Shown piece by piece: positions 1-8,117 of a stretch of DNA of 27,085 nt. How positions within the stretch are numbered: the first letter of the stretch is position 1; every line of letters starts with the position of its first letter. A program made the translations under genes and the position numbers. The stretch is from an uncultured Bacteroidota bacterium. GTDB lineage: Bacteria > Bacteroidota > Ignavibacteria > UBA10030 > UBA8401. The stretch lies in the NCBI GenBank assembly GCA_937920105.1, contig CALETH010000004.1, positions 1-27,085 of the forward strand, written 5' to 3'. The notes under the pieces are model-generated. The model made no database searches. It had not been told where the DNA came from and saw nothing but the letters and a program-made list of their open reading frames with translations.

Positions 1-1543
1 ATGCTAGGTCAATGAGCTCTTTAACTTCTTCCTCTTCATTATAACGGCGGCTTAGTTCGGGCTCTTGCTCCATGGCTTTGGTTAAGGTAATACCAATTTC
101 AAAGGGTATTAACTTTGCTAATTTATCAACAAAGCCATACGGGTGACCTAAAACACGCCCTACGTCTCTTACCACCGCTTTTGCAGCCATGGTACCAAAA
201 GTAATAATCTGCGACACACTTTGGCGTCCATATTTTTCCGCCACATAATCAATTACACGATCGCGACCGACCATACAAAAGTCGATATCAAAGTCAGGCA
301 TAGAAACCCGCTCGGGATTCAAAAAGCGCTCAAACAGCAATTCATATTCTAGTGGATCTAAATCGGTGATGTTTAAGGCATACGCCACGAGCGAACCAGC
401 TCCTGACCCCCTTCCTGGGCCTACGGGAACACCATTTTGTTTAGCCCACTGAATAAAATCTGCAACAATTAAAAAATATCCGGCAAAACCCATACTGCAA
501 ATAACGGAAAGTTCATGCTTGCATCGTGCTTGTATTTCTGGTGTGATGGTAGAATATCGTTGCTGTAAGCCATCTTGCGTTAATTTTTCTAAATATTCTT
601 CTAATGTAGAAACACCTGCATTTTCCGGAATTGGAAATTTAGGCATGTGATTGGTTTTTAAATCCAATTCAAGATTACATTGTTCTGCAATTTTTACGGT
701 GTTGGAAATTGCTTCAGGATATTCCTTAAACAATTCAACCATTTCTTTTTCTGTTTTGAAATAAATTTGGTCTGTTCCATATCGTAAATTTTTGTAATCT
801 GGAGTGTTGGTGCTGCTCGCGTCAGGAATGAGCAGCATTATATTGTGTGCAATGGCGTGTTCTTGTTTGATGTAATGCACATCATTTGTTGCCACTAATG
901 GAATATTTAATTCCTTCGCAAGTTTCGGCATATCACGAAGAACATTTTTTTCTATTTCATATTTATGGTCTTGAATTTCCAAATAGAAATTTTCACCGAA
1001 AAGGTTTTTATACATCAATGCAACTTCACGGGCTTCATCATAATTTTCGTTCACCAAATGTGAAGCAACAACTCCGCCGGCACAAGCGGAAAGACAAATG
1101 AGTCCTTCATGATATTGGGAAAGAAGTTCAAAATCTATTCGTGGTTTGTAATAAAAACCCTCCGTGTGTCCGAGTGTAGTAAGTTTGAGAAGATTGCGAT
1201 AACCAATTTCGTTTTTACAAAGCAAAATGAGATGATGATAAATTCCTCTTCCTCGAGATTTTCCTTCGGCTTTGAGTGTATCATTTCCGGTATCTTTTGC
1301 TGCGGCTTTTTCAAATCGGCTTCCTTTGGTAACGATATACACTTCGCAACCAATAATGGGTTTGATATTTTTCTTTTTTGCTTTTTTATAAAATTCAATT
1401 GCTCCAAACAACACACCATGGTCTGTTAATGCAACAGAAGGCATATTATTTTCTGCGGCGGCATTAACAAGTGTTTCTACTGTTGCTGCACCATCCAGTA
1501 AACTGTAGTGTGTGTGATTATGGAGATGAATGAATTTGGACAT
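1..1543 (-). CDS. dnaE: DNA polymerase III subunit alpha (N-terminal part, runs off the left edge)
   Basis: Replicative polymerase catalytic subunit. About 514 residues are visible, under half of the usual length near 1150, and the frame is still open at base 1. I translated it from the ATG at 1543. The N-terminus has the PHP-domain signature HLHNHTHYSLLDG, followed by ALTDHG and a G-CEVY segment. Further on come NDVHYI, the palm-domain start VPVGPGRGSGAGSLVAYAL, and the catalytic motif PDFDIDF at about residues 416-422, whose aspartates coordinate the catalytic metals. The region after it (GRDRVIDYV, ITFGTMAAKAVVRDVGR) matches the fingers/palm of DnaE rather than Gram-positive PolC. The start is fixed by the PHP motif a few residues in. 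A short gene ends 30 bases upstream. Identity is secure; the C-terminal domains cannot be judged. Confidence 0.97.
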   Translation of the reverse strand, partial: MSKFIHLHNHTHYSLLDGAATVETLVNAAAENNMPSVALTDHGVLFGAIEFYKKAKKKNIKPIIGCEVYIVTKGSRFEKAAAKDTGNDTLKAEGKSRGRGIYHHLILLCKNEIGYRNLLKLTTLGHTEGFYYKPRIDFELLSQYHEGLICLSACAGGVVASHLVNENYDEAREVALMYKNLFGENFYLEIQDHKYEIEKNVLRDMPKLAKELNIPLVATNDVHYIKQEHAIAHNIMLLIPDASSTNTPDYKNLRYGTDQIYFKTEKEMVELFKEYPEAISNTVKIAEQCNLELDLKTNHMPKFPIPENAGVSTLEEYLEKLTQDGLQQRYSTITPEIQARCKHELSVICSMGFAGYFLIVADFIQWAKQNGVPVGPGRGSGAGSLVAYALNITDLDPLEYELLFERFLNPERVSMPDFDIDFCMVGRDRVIDYVAEKYGRQSVSQIITFGTMAAKAVVRDVGRVLGHPYGFVDKLAKLIPFEIGITLTKAMEQEPELSRRYNEEEEVKELIDLA

Positions 1544-1573
1544 GAGTATAAATTTTCAATGAAGAATTTTCAA

Positions 1574-1879
1574 TTAACAATGTGTGGTAATTATATTTTT
1601 TACTTCTTCATTTTTACTTTTTGTAAAGATATTCTTTTTCCCATCTTTCGAATGAAATTGTTTTCCTTGTTTCAATTCTTCCATCGATTCTTGAAAAATT
1701 TTTTCATCAGAAGAAGCAAAAATATCATCTTCAATAATTTCTATTGTAGATTTTGGAAATAATTGTAAAAAAGAAATAATATTTTCATATACTTTTTCAT
1801 CAATAGATAATGTTAAAGTTCTTTTGATGTTTTGACTTTTTACTGAATATGCTATTATTGGTTCTTTAATTTTTGCCAT
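1574..1879 (-). CDS. Small hypothetical protein, possibly antitoxin-like
   Basis: A 101-residue protein that I do not recognise. The N-terminus (MAKIKEPIIAYSVK) is followed by a hydrophobic and basic stretch ending in TLTLSIDEKVYENIISFLQL, then an acidic segment and a Lys-rich tail (KDGKKNIFTKSK). The size, a predicted beta-alpha front half and a charged tail resemble small antitoxins, but no family motif is clear and no toxin gene is adjacent. It lies 18 bases after the RhuM-family gene and may be co-transcribed with it. Its last codons run into an AT-rich repeated stretch (about 1550-1590), so the true C-terminus may have been altered by that sequence. Coding is plausible from the open frame and compact spacing; function is unknown. 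Confidence 0.55.
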   Translation of the reverse strand: MAKIKEPIIAYSVKSQNIKRTLTLSIDEKVYENIISFLQLFPKSTIEIIEDDIFASSDEKIFQESMEELKQGKQFHSKDGKKNIFTKSKNEEVKNIITTHC

Positions 1880-1897
1880 ATAGGTTTTATTATAAAA

Positions 1898-2902
1898 TTA
1901 TTTTTTATTTCCTTGTAATTTTTTTATTTCTTTATCAAAATCACTTTCGAAAAATTTATCTTGTACAACGCGAAATTTTTCAAATTCTTTTTCTGCTAGT
2001 CGTTTTGCAACTTCATGTTGTATCTTTCCAAAATTTTTAAGAACATCGTACTCGTTAAATTGTAAAAATGCATCTAATTTTTTAATCCAGTCTTTCATTT
2101 TCATTGGAATTTTTCTCTCTGCTTGATTTTCTGCATAATCTAAATACATTGTTACCACTCGTGTTAATGCTTTTAATTCTTTTTCGTTCAAATAATTTTT
2201 AGCAATACTGACATCGGTTTTTAAAATTTTTCCTTTTGGAGCATTTTTCCATGTTTGCAAACCCATATTTGGTTTAGAAGATTTTGCTCTTTCAACAATA
2301 ATTTGTGCAGCAGTTTTTCCGGTAATTGCCCAATGTAATTTATTTTGCACCGTCTTAAAAAATCCTCTTGTCACACTAGAACTTTTATCATAATCTATAC
2401 TACATTGTTCATAAATATCAGTAATTTTTTGATAAAATTGCCTTTCACTTGCACGAATTTCGCGAATACGCTCAAGTAATTCATCAAAATATTTTTTATC
2501 AAAACGTAATCCTTGTTTTAATCGCTCGTCATCCAACACAAAACCTTTAACAACAAATTCTTTCAACGTGTTAGTAGCCCAAATACGAAATTGAGTTGCT
2601 TTGGGGCTATTCACTCTATATCCAACTGCAATAATAGCATCAAGATTGTAAAATTTTGTTTGATATGATTTTCCATCCGAGGCAGTTACCGAGAATTCCT
2701 CGGTAACTGATTTTAATGATAATTCCCTTTCATCAAAAATATTTTTTAGATGTAAAGAAATATTATCGCTGGAACAATCAAATAATTCCGCCATCCGTTT
2801 TTGAGTAAGCCAGAATGTTTCTCCAAAATAGATAACTTCTATTTTTATCTTTCCTTCAGAAGAAGTATATAAAATAATGTCAGATGATTGATTAGCCATC
2901 AT
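1898..2902 (-). CDS. RhuM-family (virulence_RhuM) protein
   Basis: A protein of about 334 residues matching the RhuM family (Pfam Virulence_RhuM). The family was named from a Salmonella pathogenicity-island gene, is common on mobile elements, and has no settled biochemical role. Visible family features are IEVIYFGETFWLTQKRMAEL near the N-terminus, a DNA-binding-like segment, then the conserved blocks NLDAIIAVGYRVNSPKATQF and RIWATNTLKEFVVKGFVLDD, and a C-terminal helical region (LHWAITGKTAAQIIVERA). I chose the ATG at 2902. A TTG at 2929 is in frame and would overlap the end of proS by 8 bases, so both starts are possible; no clear ribosome site precedes either. Tight packing against the altered 3' end of proS suggests this gene arrived together with, or caused, that alteration. 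That is inference. Confidence 0.85.
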   Translation of the reverse strand: MMANQSSDIILYTSSEGKIKIEVIYFGETFWLTQKRMAELFDCSSDNISLHLKNIFDERELSLKSVTEEFSVTASDGKSYQTKFYNLDAIIAVGYRVNSPKATQFRIWATNTLKEFVVKGFVLDDERLKQGLRFDKKYFDELLERIREIRASERQFYQKITDIYEQCSIDYDKSSSVTRGFFKTVQNKLHWAITGKTAAQIIVERAKSSKPNMGLQTWKNAPKGKILKTDVSIAKNYLNEKELKALTRVVTMYLDYAENQAERKIPMKMKDWIKKLDAFLQFNEYDVLKNFGKIQHEVAKRLAEKEFEKFRVVQDKFFESDFDKEIKKLQGNKK

Positions 2903-2921
2903 TATATTTTTTGATACTTTA

Positions 2922-5222
2922 TTACGCAATTTTTTTCTCTATAAGTTCATCTAATTTATCAACTAACTGTTTTATTTTTTCTTCGAAATCTTTGATTTTA
3001 TTTTTATACTGCTCTTCTTCTGTTAGTTTAATTTTTTGTTGCTCTTCTTCAGTATAATGTTCACTAAGTAACTTGTCTCTTTCCTCTTCAAGATATCTAA
3101 TTTCAGTTTTAAGTTGTTCTTTTCTTTTTTGGTCTTCTTCATTAAGAATTACACTTTTCTGCACCTCTATTTTATATTTGTCTAATTCATAACGGAGTTG
3201 TGAACGAGAAATACTTAACATCTTTGCTGCTTTTGATTGATTACCTTCTGCCAATATTAATGTTTTAATGATTAATTCTTTTACTACAACATCCATCTGT
3301 ACTCCATCAGAGGGAAGATATATATATTCTTGTTTCAGTATATTCTTATTCAAATTTTCAAAATTAATATTATGTCGGTCTAGCCTATAACGCAATTGTG
3401 AACGAGAAATATTTAACATCTTTGCTGCTTTTGATTGATTACCTTCTGCCAATATTAATGTTTTAACGATTAATTCTTTTATCACAACATCCATCTGTAC
3501 TCCATCAGAAGGAAGATTTACATTAAATTCATTGATATATTTATTCACAAAATTAAAAACTTCATTTTTATTTATCAATTCTCTTTTTCCAGTTTGTCTA
3601 TTTTTAATCTCTATTTTTCCATCTTTCAGATTTTTCTCCCCAACAATAATTTGCAATGGTATTCCTAATAAATCTGCATCTTTAAATTTAAATCCAGGAC
3701 TTACATTTTTTCTATCATCATACAAAACAGAAATTTTTTCTTGTTGTAATTGTTGATAAAATTCTTCAGAAACTTTTACAACTTCTTCCGAATTTGCATT
3801 CACACAAATAAGATGAACATCATATGGTGTTATAGATTTTTCCCATTTAATTCCATATTCATCATGATGTTGTTCGATAAAACATGCAATGATACGTTCA
3901 ACACCAATTCCGTAACTTCCCATAATAAGTGGATGCTCTTTTCCTTCTTCATCCAAAAAGTTTGCCTTCATGCTTTCGGAATATTTTGTCCCTAACTTAA
4001 AAATGTGTCCCACTTCAATCGCTTTTGTAATTCGCAATGGATTGTTACAATGTGGACACAGTTCTTTATCTTCCACTGTACGCAAATCATGATATTCATC
4101 AATTTTTACATCTCGATTAAAATCTACATTTATAATATGATAATCATTTTTATTTGCACCACACACAAGATTATTTGCGTTTTCCAATCTCTTATCAGCA
4201 ATAATTTTAAACTTCGCTTTCAATCCAATCGGACCGATTGAACCAGCATTTGCTCCGGTTAATTGCAATAATTCTTCAGGATGTGCCGGACGTAGATTCC
4301 CACTCAATACACTTTGTAATTTTGTTTCATTGAGTTGGTCATTGCCCAACATAAAAATAAGTACTGGTGTTTCTTCATGAATGTACACTAATGATTTTGC
4401 ACATTGTGAAAGCGGCATTTTCAAAAATGCAGAAACTTCATCAATCGTTTTTACATTTGGCGTGTGGATTTCTTTAATAGATTCACTTTTTTCAAAACGT
4501 TGTGCTGAAGAAATTTTTGATGTTGCAACTTCTATATTTGCAGCATAATCACATTTATCACAAAGTACTAAAGCATCTTCACCTGCTTGAGATTCTACCA
4601 TAAATTCTTGTGAACGACTTCCTCCCATTGCTCCACTAGAAGCACCAACAATAAAAAATTTTAATCCGCAACGTGTATAGATTTTTTTATATGCTTCAGC
4701 ATGTAAATCATAACTGTTATCTAAGCCCTCCCATGTTGCATCCATACTGTAGGAATCTTTCATCGTAAATTGTCTTCCACGAAGCACTCCGGATTTTGGA
4801 CGTGGTTCATTGCGAAATTTTGCTTGGATTTGATACCAAATTTGTGGTAAATCTTTATAAGATTTAAGATAATTTTTTGCGATTGCTGTAATTACCTCTT
4901 CGTGTGTTGGTGCAAGCACAAGTGGACGATTTTTTACATGAAACATAATATCACCGAATGCTTTTACTCTATCAGTTTCTTCCCACAATTCTATTGGGTT
5001 GAGTGCTGGTAGATGAAATTCTTGTCCCCCGATTGCATCCATTTCTTCGCGAATGATTTGCATAACTTTTTTCATCACCGCATAACCAAGTGGAAGAAAC
5101 GAAAAGATTCCCGCTCCTAATTGCCTCATTAAACCGGCACGTAACATGAGTTGATGACTTGGAACTATTGCATCTGCTGGAACTTCTTTTTGTGTTGGAA
5201 AAAATCCTTGTGAAAGCCGCAT
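2922..5222 (-). CDS. proS: Prolyl-tRNA synthetase with C-terminal tandem Fis-type HTH and coiled-coil extension
   Basis: Charges tRNA-Pro with proline in the cytoplasm. Residues 1-565 form a complete bacterial-type ProRS: motif 1 around residues 40-70, motif 2 FRNEP...LRGRQFTMKDSYSMD (137-161), an editing-type insertion (about 225-400) with CDKC and CPHC pairs that could bind zinc, motif 3 MGSYGIGVERI (434-444), and an anticodon-binding domain ending near KYINEF. The usual protein stops there (about 570 residues). Here the same frame continues to 766: HTH unit 1 (570-620, EGNQSKAAKMLNISRSQLRYR), HTH unit 2 (636-685), and a Glu/Lys-rich coiled coil (about 692-766). The HTH units resemble the Fis-type C-terminus of NtrC-family regulators. 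I start at the ATG at 5222 because an upstream in-frame codon would run into the tRNA gene and an AT-rich repeat. Synthetase identity is certain; the role of the extension is unknown. Confidence 0.95.
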   Translation of the reverse strand: MRLSQGFFPTQKEVPADAIVPSHQLMLRAGLMRQLGAGIFSFLPLGYAVMKKVMQIIREEMDAIGGQEFHLPALNPIELWEETDRVKAFGDIMFHVKNRPLVLAPTHEEVITAIAKNYLKSYKDLPQIWYQIQAKFRNEPRPKSGVLRGRQFTMKDSYSMDATWEGLDNSYDLHAEAYKKIYTRCGLKFFIVGASSGAMGGSRSQEFMVESQAGEDALVLCDKCDYAANIEVATSKISSAQRFEKSESIKEIHTPNVKTIDEVSAFLKMPLSQCAKSLVYIHEETPVLIFMLGNDQLNETKLQSVLSGNLRPAHPEELLQLTGANAGSIGPIGLKAKFKIIADKRLENANNLVCGANKNDYHIINVDFNRDVKIDEYHDLRTVEDKELCPHCNNPLRITKAIEVGHIFKLGTKYSESMKANFLDEEGKEHPLIMGSYGIGVERIIACFIEQHHDEYGIKWEKSITPYDVHLICVNANSEEVVKVSEEFYQQLQQEKISVLYDDRKNVSPGFKFKDADLLGIPLQIIVGEKNLKDGKIEIKNRQTGKRELINKNEVFNFVNKYINEFNVNLPSDGVQMDVVIKELIVKTLILAEGNQSKAAKMLNISRSQLRYRLDRHNINFENLNKNILKQEYIYLPSDGVQMDVVVKELIIKTLILAEGNQSKAAKMLSISRSQLRYELDKYKIEVQKSVILNEEDQKRKEQLKTEIRYLEEERDKLLSEHYTEEEQQKIKLTEEEQYKNKIKDFEEKIKQLVDKLDELIEKKIA
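3189..3319. repeat. Tandem repeat unit 2 of the proS 3' extension
   Basis: A 131-bp unit encoding the second Fis-type HTH of the ProRS extension. It aligns without gaps to 3387-3517, offset by 198 bases (66 codons), with 7 mismatches that I could count over 129 bases, about 95 percent identity. Several differences are silent and the others are mostly conservative at the protein level (I/V, V/I, N/S). Identity falls off sharply at both ends. Confidence 0.92.
3387..3517. repeat. Tandem repeat unit 1 of the proS 3' extension
   Basis: Partner of the unit at 3189-3319. It encodes the first HTH copy, directly after the ProRS anticodon-binding domain. About 67 bases separate the units, encoding a linker rich in Asn and Lys (FENLNKNILKQEYIY). 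The near-identity points to a recent in-frame duplication or gene conversion. Confidence 0.92.
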
Positions 5223-5262
5223 AATAAATTGATAATTGAAAATTAATAATTGGTAATTGAGT

Positions 5263-5338
5263 TGGTGCCCTCGCACAGACTCGAACTGCGATTAGAAGTT
5301 TAGGAAACTCCGGTTCTATCCTGTTGAACTACAAGGGC
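5263..5338 (-). tRNA. tRNA-Arg (anticodon CCT)
   Basis: The minus strand folds into a full cloverleaf. The acceptor stem is GCCCTTG with CGAGGGC, with discriminator A and an encoded CCA at 5263-5265. The D-arm is GTTC/GAAC with GG in the loop. The anticodon stem is GGAGT/ACTTC around the loop TTCCTAA, giving anticodon CCT, which reads the arginine codon AGG. The T-arm is CGCAG/CTGTG with loop TTCGAGT. It ends about 40 bases before the proS start on the same strand, so the two could share a transcript. Confidence 0.95.
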
Positions 5339-5353
5339 GAGTATCGTAAAAAA

Positions 5354-5386
5354 AGATTTGTCAAGTTTTTAAAACTTGACAAATCT
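5354..5386. repeat. Perfect palindrome, 16-bp arms with 1-nt centre
   Basis: AGATTTGTCAAGTTTT, a single T, then its exact reverse complement. It lies upstream of the tRNA-Arg gene, between the tRNA and the terminator of the next gene. The architecture (long arms, one-base centre, TTTT/AAAA core) is the same as at 12960-12990 and 12997-13029, which suggests one family of palindromic intergenic elements. It could also form a hairpin in RNA from either strand. Confidence 0.9.
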
Positions 5387-5420
5387 AAATTTTAACAGAT
5401 GAAGATAAGAAATTCTCTCA

Positions 5421-5457
5421 AAAAATAAAAAAGGAATCCCGTTAATATGGGATTCCT
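5421..5457 (-). terminator. Rho-independent terminator after the T9SS-exported AGE-like gene
   Basis: On the minus strand a hairpin with 9-bp arms (AGGAATCCC / GGGATTCCT, 8-nt loop) is followed by a T-rich tract of about 11 bases. It lies 78 bases after the stop of the gene at 5535-7364. A run of T also follows on the plus strand, so it may work in both directions. Confidence 0.75.
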
Positions 5458-5534
5458 CATTTTTTATTGGAACGAATTTGTCCCGCCACAGCGGATTCCT
5501 ACCAATATTTTCTATAATTACTATAATCCATTGT

Positions 5535-7364
5535 TTATTTCATCACCACCATTTTCTTCACATCAGTATAATTTCCTGCTTGAATTTTATAAAAATACAT
5601 TCCACTTGGATATGAACTTGCATCAAAAGTAGCAGTGTAACTTCCTGCTTCTTTTTGTTCGTTCACTAATGTTGCGATTTCCTTTCCAAGCACATCATAC
5701 ACTTTTAATGTTACTTGATTTGTAGTTGGTAACTGATATTGTATTTTTGTTGTTGGGTTAAATGGATTCGGATAGTTTTGTGAAAGACTATATTCTTGTG
5801 GAACAACAGTATTTTTTTTAGGGAAATTATCAGGAGGAGTAACATTACCATAATATATATTTGTTGCTTTACGATAAGTAACTTGAAAATGTCCGCCCAC
5901 ACCAGCAGGCAATGTAAGAACTCGTGATGTTGAATTGTAATTTGAATAGGTCTGACCATTTAATAAAATTCCTGAAATCATTAAATCGCCATCTTTTATT
6001 GCTAAAGGTGTAAGAAGAATTGTTCTATTATTTGGTTGTGATTGAAAATTATAATGTAAAATTACCGATGGTACAAAATCTTCTTGATATTGATAAAAAA
6101 GATTTCCATATAAATAAGTGTAGTATCCTGTTTCGATAGAATGATATCCTGCTTTACCATTACTGGCTTTCATATCATTCCAAGCAAGTCCACCATAACG
6201 AGTGCGGTCTGCATACACTTCTCCATATTGATGGTCAACAAAATATGTCATAAAAAAATTTAATGTCTCATCAACCATTCTTAAATACCAACCTTCTCCT
6301 GTAACATTATACATTTGAAGACCTCCTACAATTGCTTGTTCCATTTGCCACCATGCTTTTGTGGAATCTGGTAAACCCCATAATAACATTTGCCCTGTTA
6401 CTCTGTTGTAATCTTTATATGGTCCACCATATTGGTGGTCATATCCTTTTTGCCAAACATTGGTCATTAATGTTTGAGCGGCACTCACATAACTGGTATC
6501 AGGAAATAATTGATTGACTCGTGCCAAACACCAACCAGTTTTTAACACATGTCCCATTAATGTTTGTGTATAATTATTATTCCAATTCCAATCAGAATCA
6601 TATTTTTCTACAAAACCGATTGCCTGTTGTGGCATACTTGCAACCAAACGGATTTTCATTTCTTTTGCAATTTCTTTTAAGCGTGCTTCATAAATAGGAT
6701 TTTTTGTCATCAAGTAAAGATATAACAAATGTGTGGTAATGGCATCTACTGTTGCATTAAAACTTTTATCCCATCTATTTTGGTGATTGTAGTCTGTTGC
6801 ATCATAATATCCTTCTAAGCCGGCTCTATTATCCCAATAATAATTTTCAAGATGTTGATATCCTTTCATAAGCCAATTCCATGCAGTAGTATCACGCGTT
6901 GCTTCATAATATGCAGTGATGCCAAGCAAAGCGTAATGTTGATAAAAAGCAGTTTTGTTTTGATATGGATACATTGGAGTTCCGTTAATATCTAAATCTT
7001 GATACCATCCACCATATGTCGTATCCCACGCATGAGCATACATCCATTCTAATGCTCGTTTAGCATATCCAAGATATGTTGTATCACTTGTTAGCATATA
7101 TGCTCTCACCAAACCATAAGCATTTCTTGTTTGTGTAAGCATATTTTTATTTGTTCCCCAACTAGTAAGAACACTTCCATCTCTTGCAATGTTAGTAAAA
7201 AACCCACCCCGTTGATTATCCCATGTTTGGAGCCAAAAACGTGCACAAGTATCTACATAGCCAATAGAAAGAGCCGGATATTGAAGATACGGTGATGTTG
7301 GGCGATATTGTTTTGCTACAGCAAAATTACAAAGAAAAATACTAAGTACTATAATTTTTTTCAT
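5535..7364 (-). CDS. Secreted AGE-family (alpha/alpha)6-barrel protein with T9SS sorting domain
   Basis: A 609-residue exported protein. Residues 1-18 are a signal peptide. Residues about 30-430 resemble the N-acylglucosamine/cellobiose 2-epimerase fold: an early GGFFTN block, NMLTQTRNAYGLVRAY, a histidine in DAITTHLLYLYL, another in YTQTLMGHVLKTGWCL, a W-MEQAIVGG block and GYHSIETGYY, all rich in Trp and Tyr as in sugar-binding barrels. A beta-rich region follows (about 430-510). Residues about 525-609 are a type A T9SS sorting domain (SQNYPNPFNPTTKIQY, VYDVLGKEIATLV, GMYFYKI). AGE enzymes are usually cytoplasmic sugar isomerases or epimerases, so a secreted one may act on extracellular glycans; the substrate is unknown. 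AAGGAGA stands 6 bases before the ATG. A terminator follows. The fold call is by motif reading only. Confidence 0.8.
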   Translation of the reverse strand: MKKIIVLSIFLCNFAVAKQYRPTSPYLQYPALSIGYVDTCARFWLQTWDNQRGGFFTNIARDGSVLTSWGTNKNMLTQTRNAYGLVRAYMLTSDTTYLGYAKRALEWMYAHAWDTTYGGWYQDLDINGTPMYPYQNKTAFYQHYALLGITAYYEATRDTTAWNWLMKGYQHLENYYWDNRAGLEGYYDATDYNHQNRWDKSFNATVDAITTHLLYLYLMTKNPIYEARLKEIAKEMKIRLVASMPQQAIGFVEKYDSDWNWNNNYTQTLMGHVLKTGWCLARVNQLFPDTSYVSAAQTLMTNVWQKGYDHQYGGPYKDYNRVTGQMLLWGLPDSTKAWWQMEQAIVGGLQMYNVTGEGWYLRMVDETLNFFMTYFVDHQYGEVYADRTRYGGLAWNDMKASNGKAGYHSIETGYYTYLYGNLFYQYQEDFVPSVILHYNFQSQPNNRTILLTPLAIKDGDLMISGILLNGQTYSNYNSTSRVLTLPAGVGGHFQVTYRKATNIYYGNVTPPDNFPKKNTVVPQEYSLSQNYPNPFNPTTKIQYQLPTTNQVTLKVYDVLGKEIATLVNEQKEAGSYTATFDASSYPSGMYFYKIQAGNYTDVKKMVVMK

Positions 7365-7570
7365 ATTGTCTCCTTATTATTATTTAATGATAACTATTAG
7401 ATTTTTGAGAATTTCCATGCAATAAAATTCTCCAATTATCTCTTACTAGATTTTGAGATATTTACAACGAAATTTTTTCTCCTTTCACCCCAATAAGAAT
7501 GTTTATTAATAGCCAAATAAATGAATTGAATAATGTAAAATTATTATTATTAAATTTCAACTTTTTCTTA

Positions 7571-7606
7571 AAAATAAAAAAGTCCCGTTTTTTGAACGAG
7601 ACTTTT
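7571..7606 (-). terminator. Rho-independent terminator after ndk
   Basis: On the minus strand AAAAGTCTCGTT pairs with AACGGGACTTTT (12-bp arms with one U-G wobble, 5-nt loop), followed by a T-rich run. It lies about 35 bases after the ndk stop. The wobble is better on the minus strand than on the plus strand, supporting this orientation. Confidence 0.75.
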
Positions 7607-7640
7607 AGAATAAATTCCTATTTTTGCGAAAATGTGCTTT

Positions 7641-8060
7641 CTACACCAACTCACTTTCAGCAAAGAAAAATGATACTTCAATTTTTCCATTTTCTGCTGA
7701 ATCTGAACCGTGAACAATATTTTCTCCCTTGTTATCAGCAAAATCTTTTCGAATAGTTCCTTTTTCTGCATCTTTCGGGTCTGTAGCACCAATAAGTTTT
7801 CGATAATCAGCAACAGCATTTTCTTTTTCCAATGCAACCGGAACACATGCACCAGATATCATAAATTCTACCAATCCATCAAAAAATGGACGACCTTTAT
7901 GAACTGCATAAAATGCACTTGCTGTTTCTTTGCTTAAACGGATTTGCTTCATTCCTAACACTTTAAATCCTGCTTTTTGAATTCGTGCTAATACCTCTCC
8001 TTGTAATCCTTTGCGTACGCAATCAGGTTTCATGATACACAATGTTCGTTCTTTTGCCAT
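7641..8060 (-). CDS. ndk: Nucleoside diphosphate kinase
   Basis: Moves the gamma-phosphate from NTPs to NDPs through a phosphohistidine, balancing nucleotide pools in the cytoplasm. The 139-residue length is normal. The N-terminus ERTLCIMKPDCVRKG holds the conserved Lys, RPFFDGLVEFMISGACV follows, and the active-site histidine is H117 in NIVHGSDS. The C-terminal EVSFFFAESELV is typical. The start is the ATG before AKERTL, with AAAGGA about 7 bases upstream. A terminator follows it and a hairpin repeat lies between it and the TPR gene, so it is probably transcribed alone. Confidence 0.97.
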   Translation of the reverse strand: MAKERTLCIMKPDCVRKGLQGEVLARIQKAGFKVLGMKQIRLSKETASAFYAVHKGRPFFDGLVEFMISGACVPVALEKENAVADYRKLIGATDPKDAEKGTIRKDFADNKGENIVHGSDSAENGKIEVSFFFAESELV

Positions 8061-8117
8061 TATTTTCCTTTCATCATTATAATTTATTTTTGATAGTAAT
8101 TTATTTTATAAAAATAG

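Noticed and set aside
1135..1419. Minus-strand frame of 94 residues inside dnaE, and plus-strand frames at 886-1429
   Set aside because: They lie inside the dnaE coding frame and show no family features; they are out-of-frame shadows.
5223..5276. N-terminal extension of proS from an upstream in-frame start at 5276
   Set aside because: It overlaps the 3' end of the tRNA-Arg gene and an AT-rich repeat, and the family N-terminus (LSQGFFPTQKE) begins just after the ATG at 5222.
7365..7570. Possible promoter or small RNA upstream of the AGE-like gene
   Set aside because: The stretch is very AT-rich, and I could not fix a -7/-33 Bacteroidota-type promoter or a stable fold with confidence. I see only the ribosome site next to the start.
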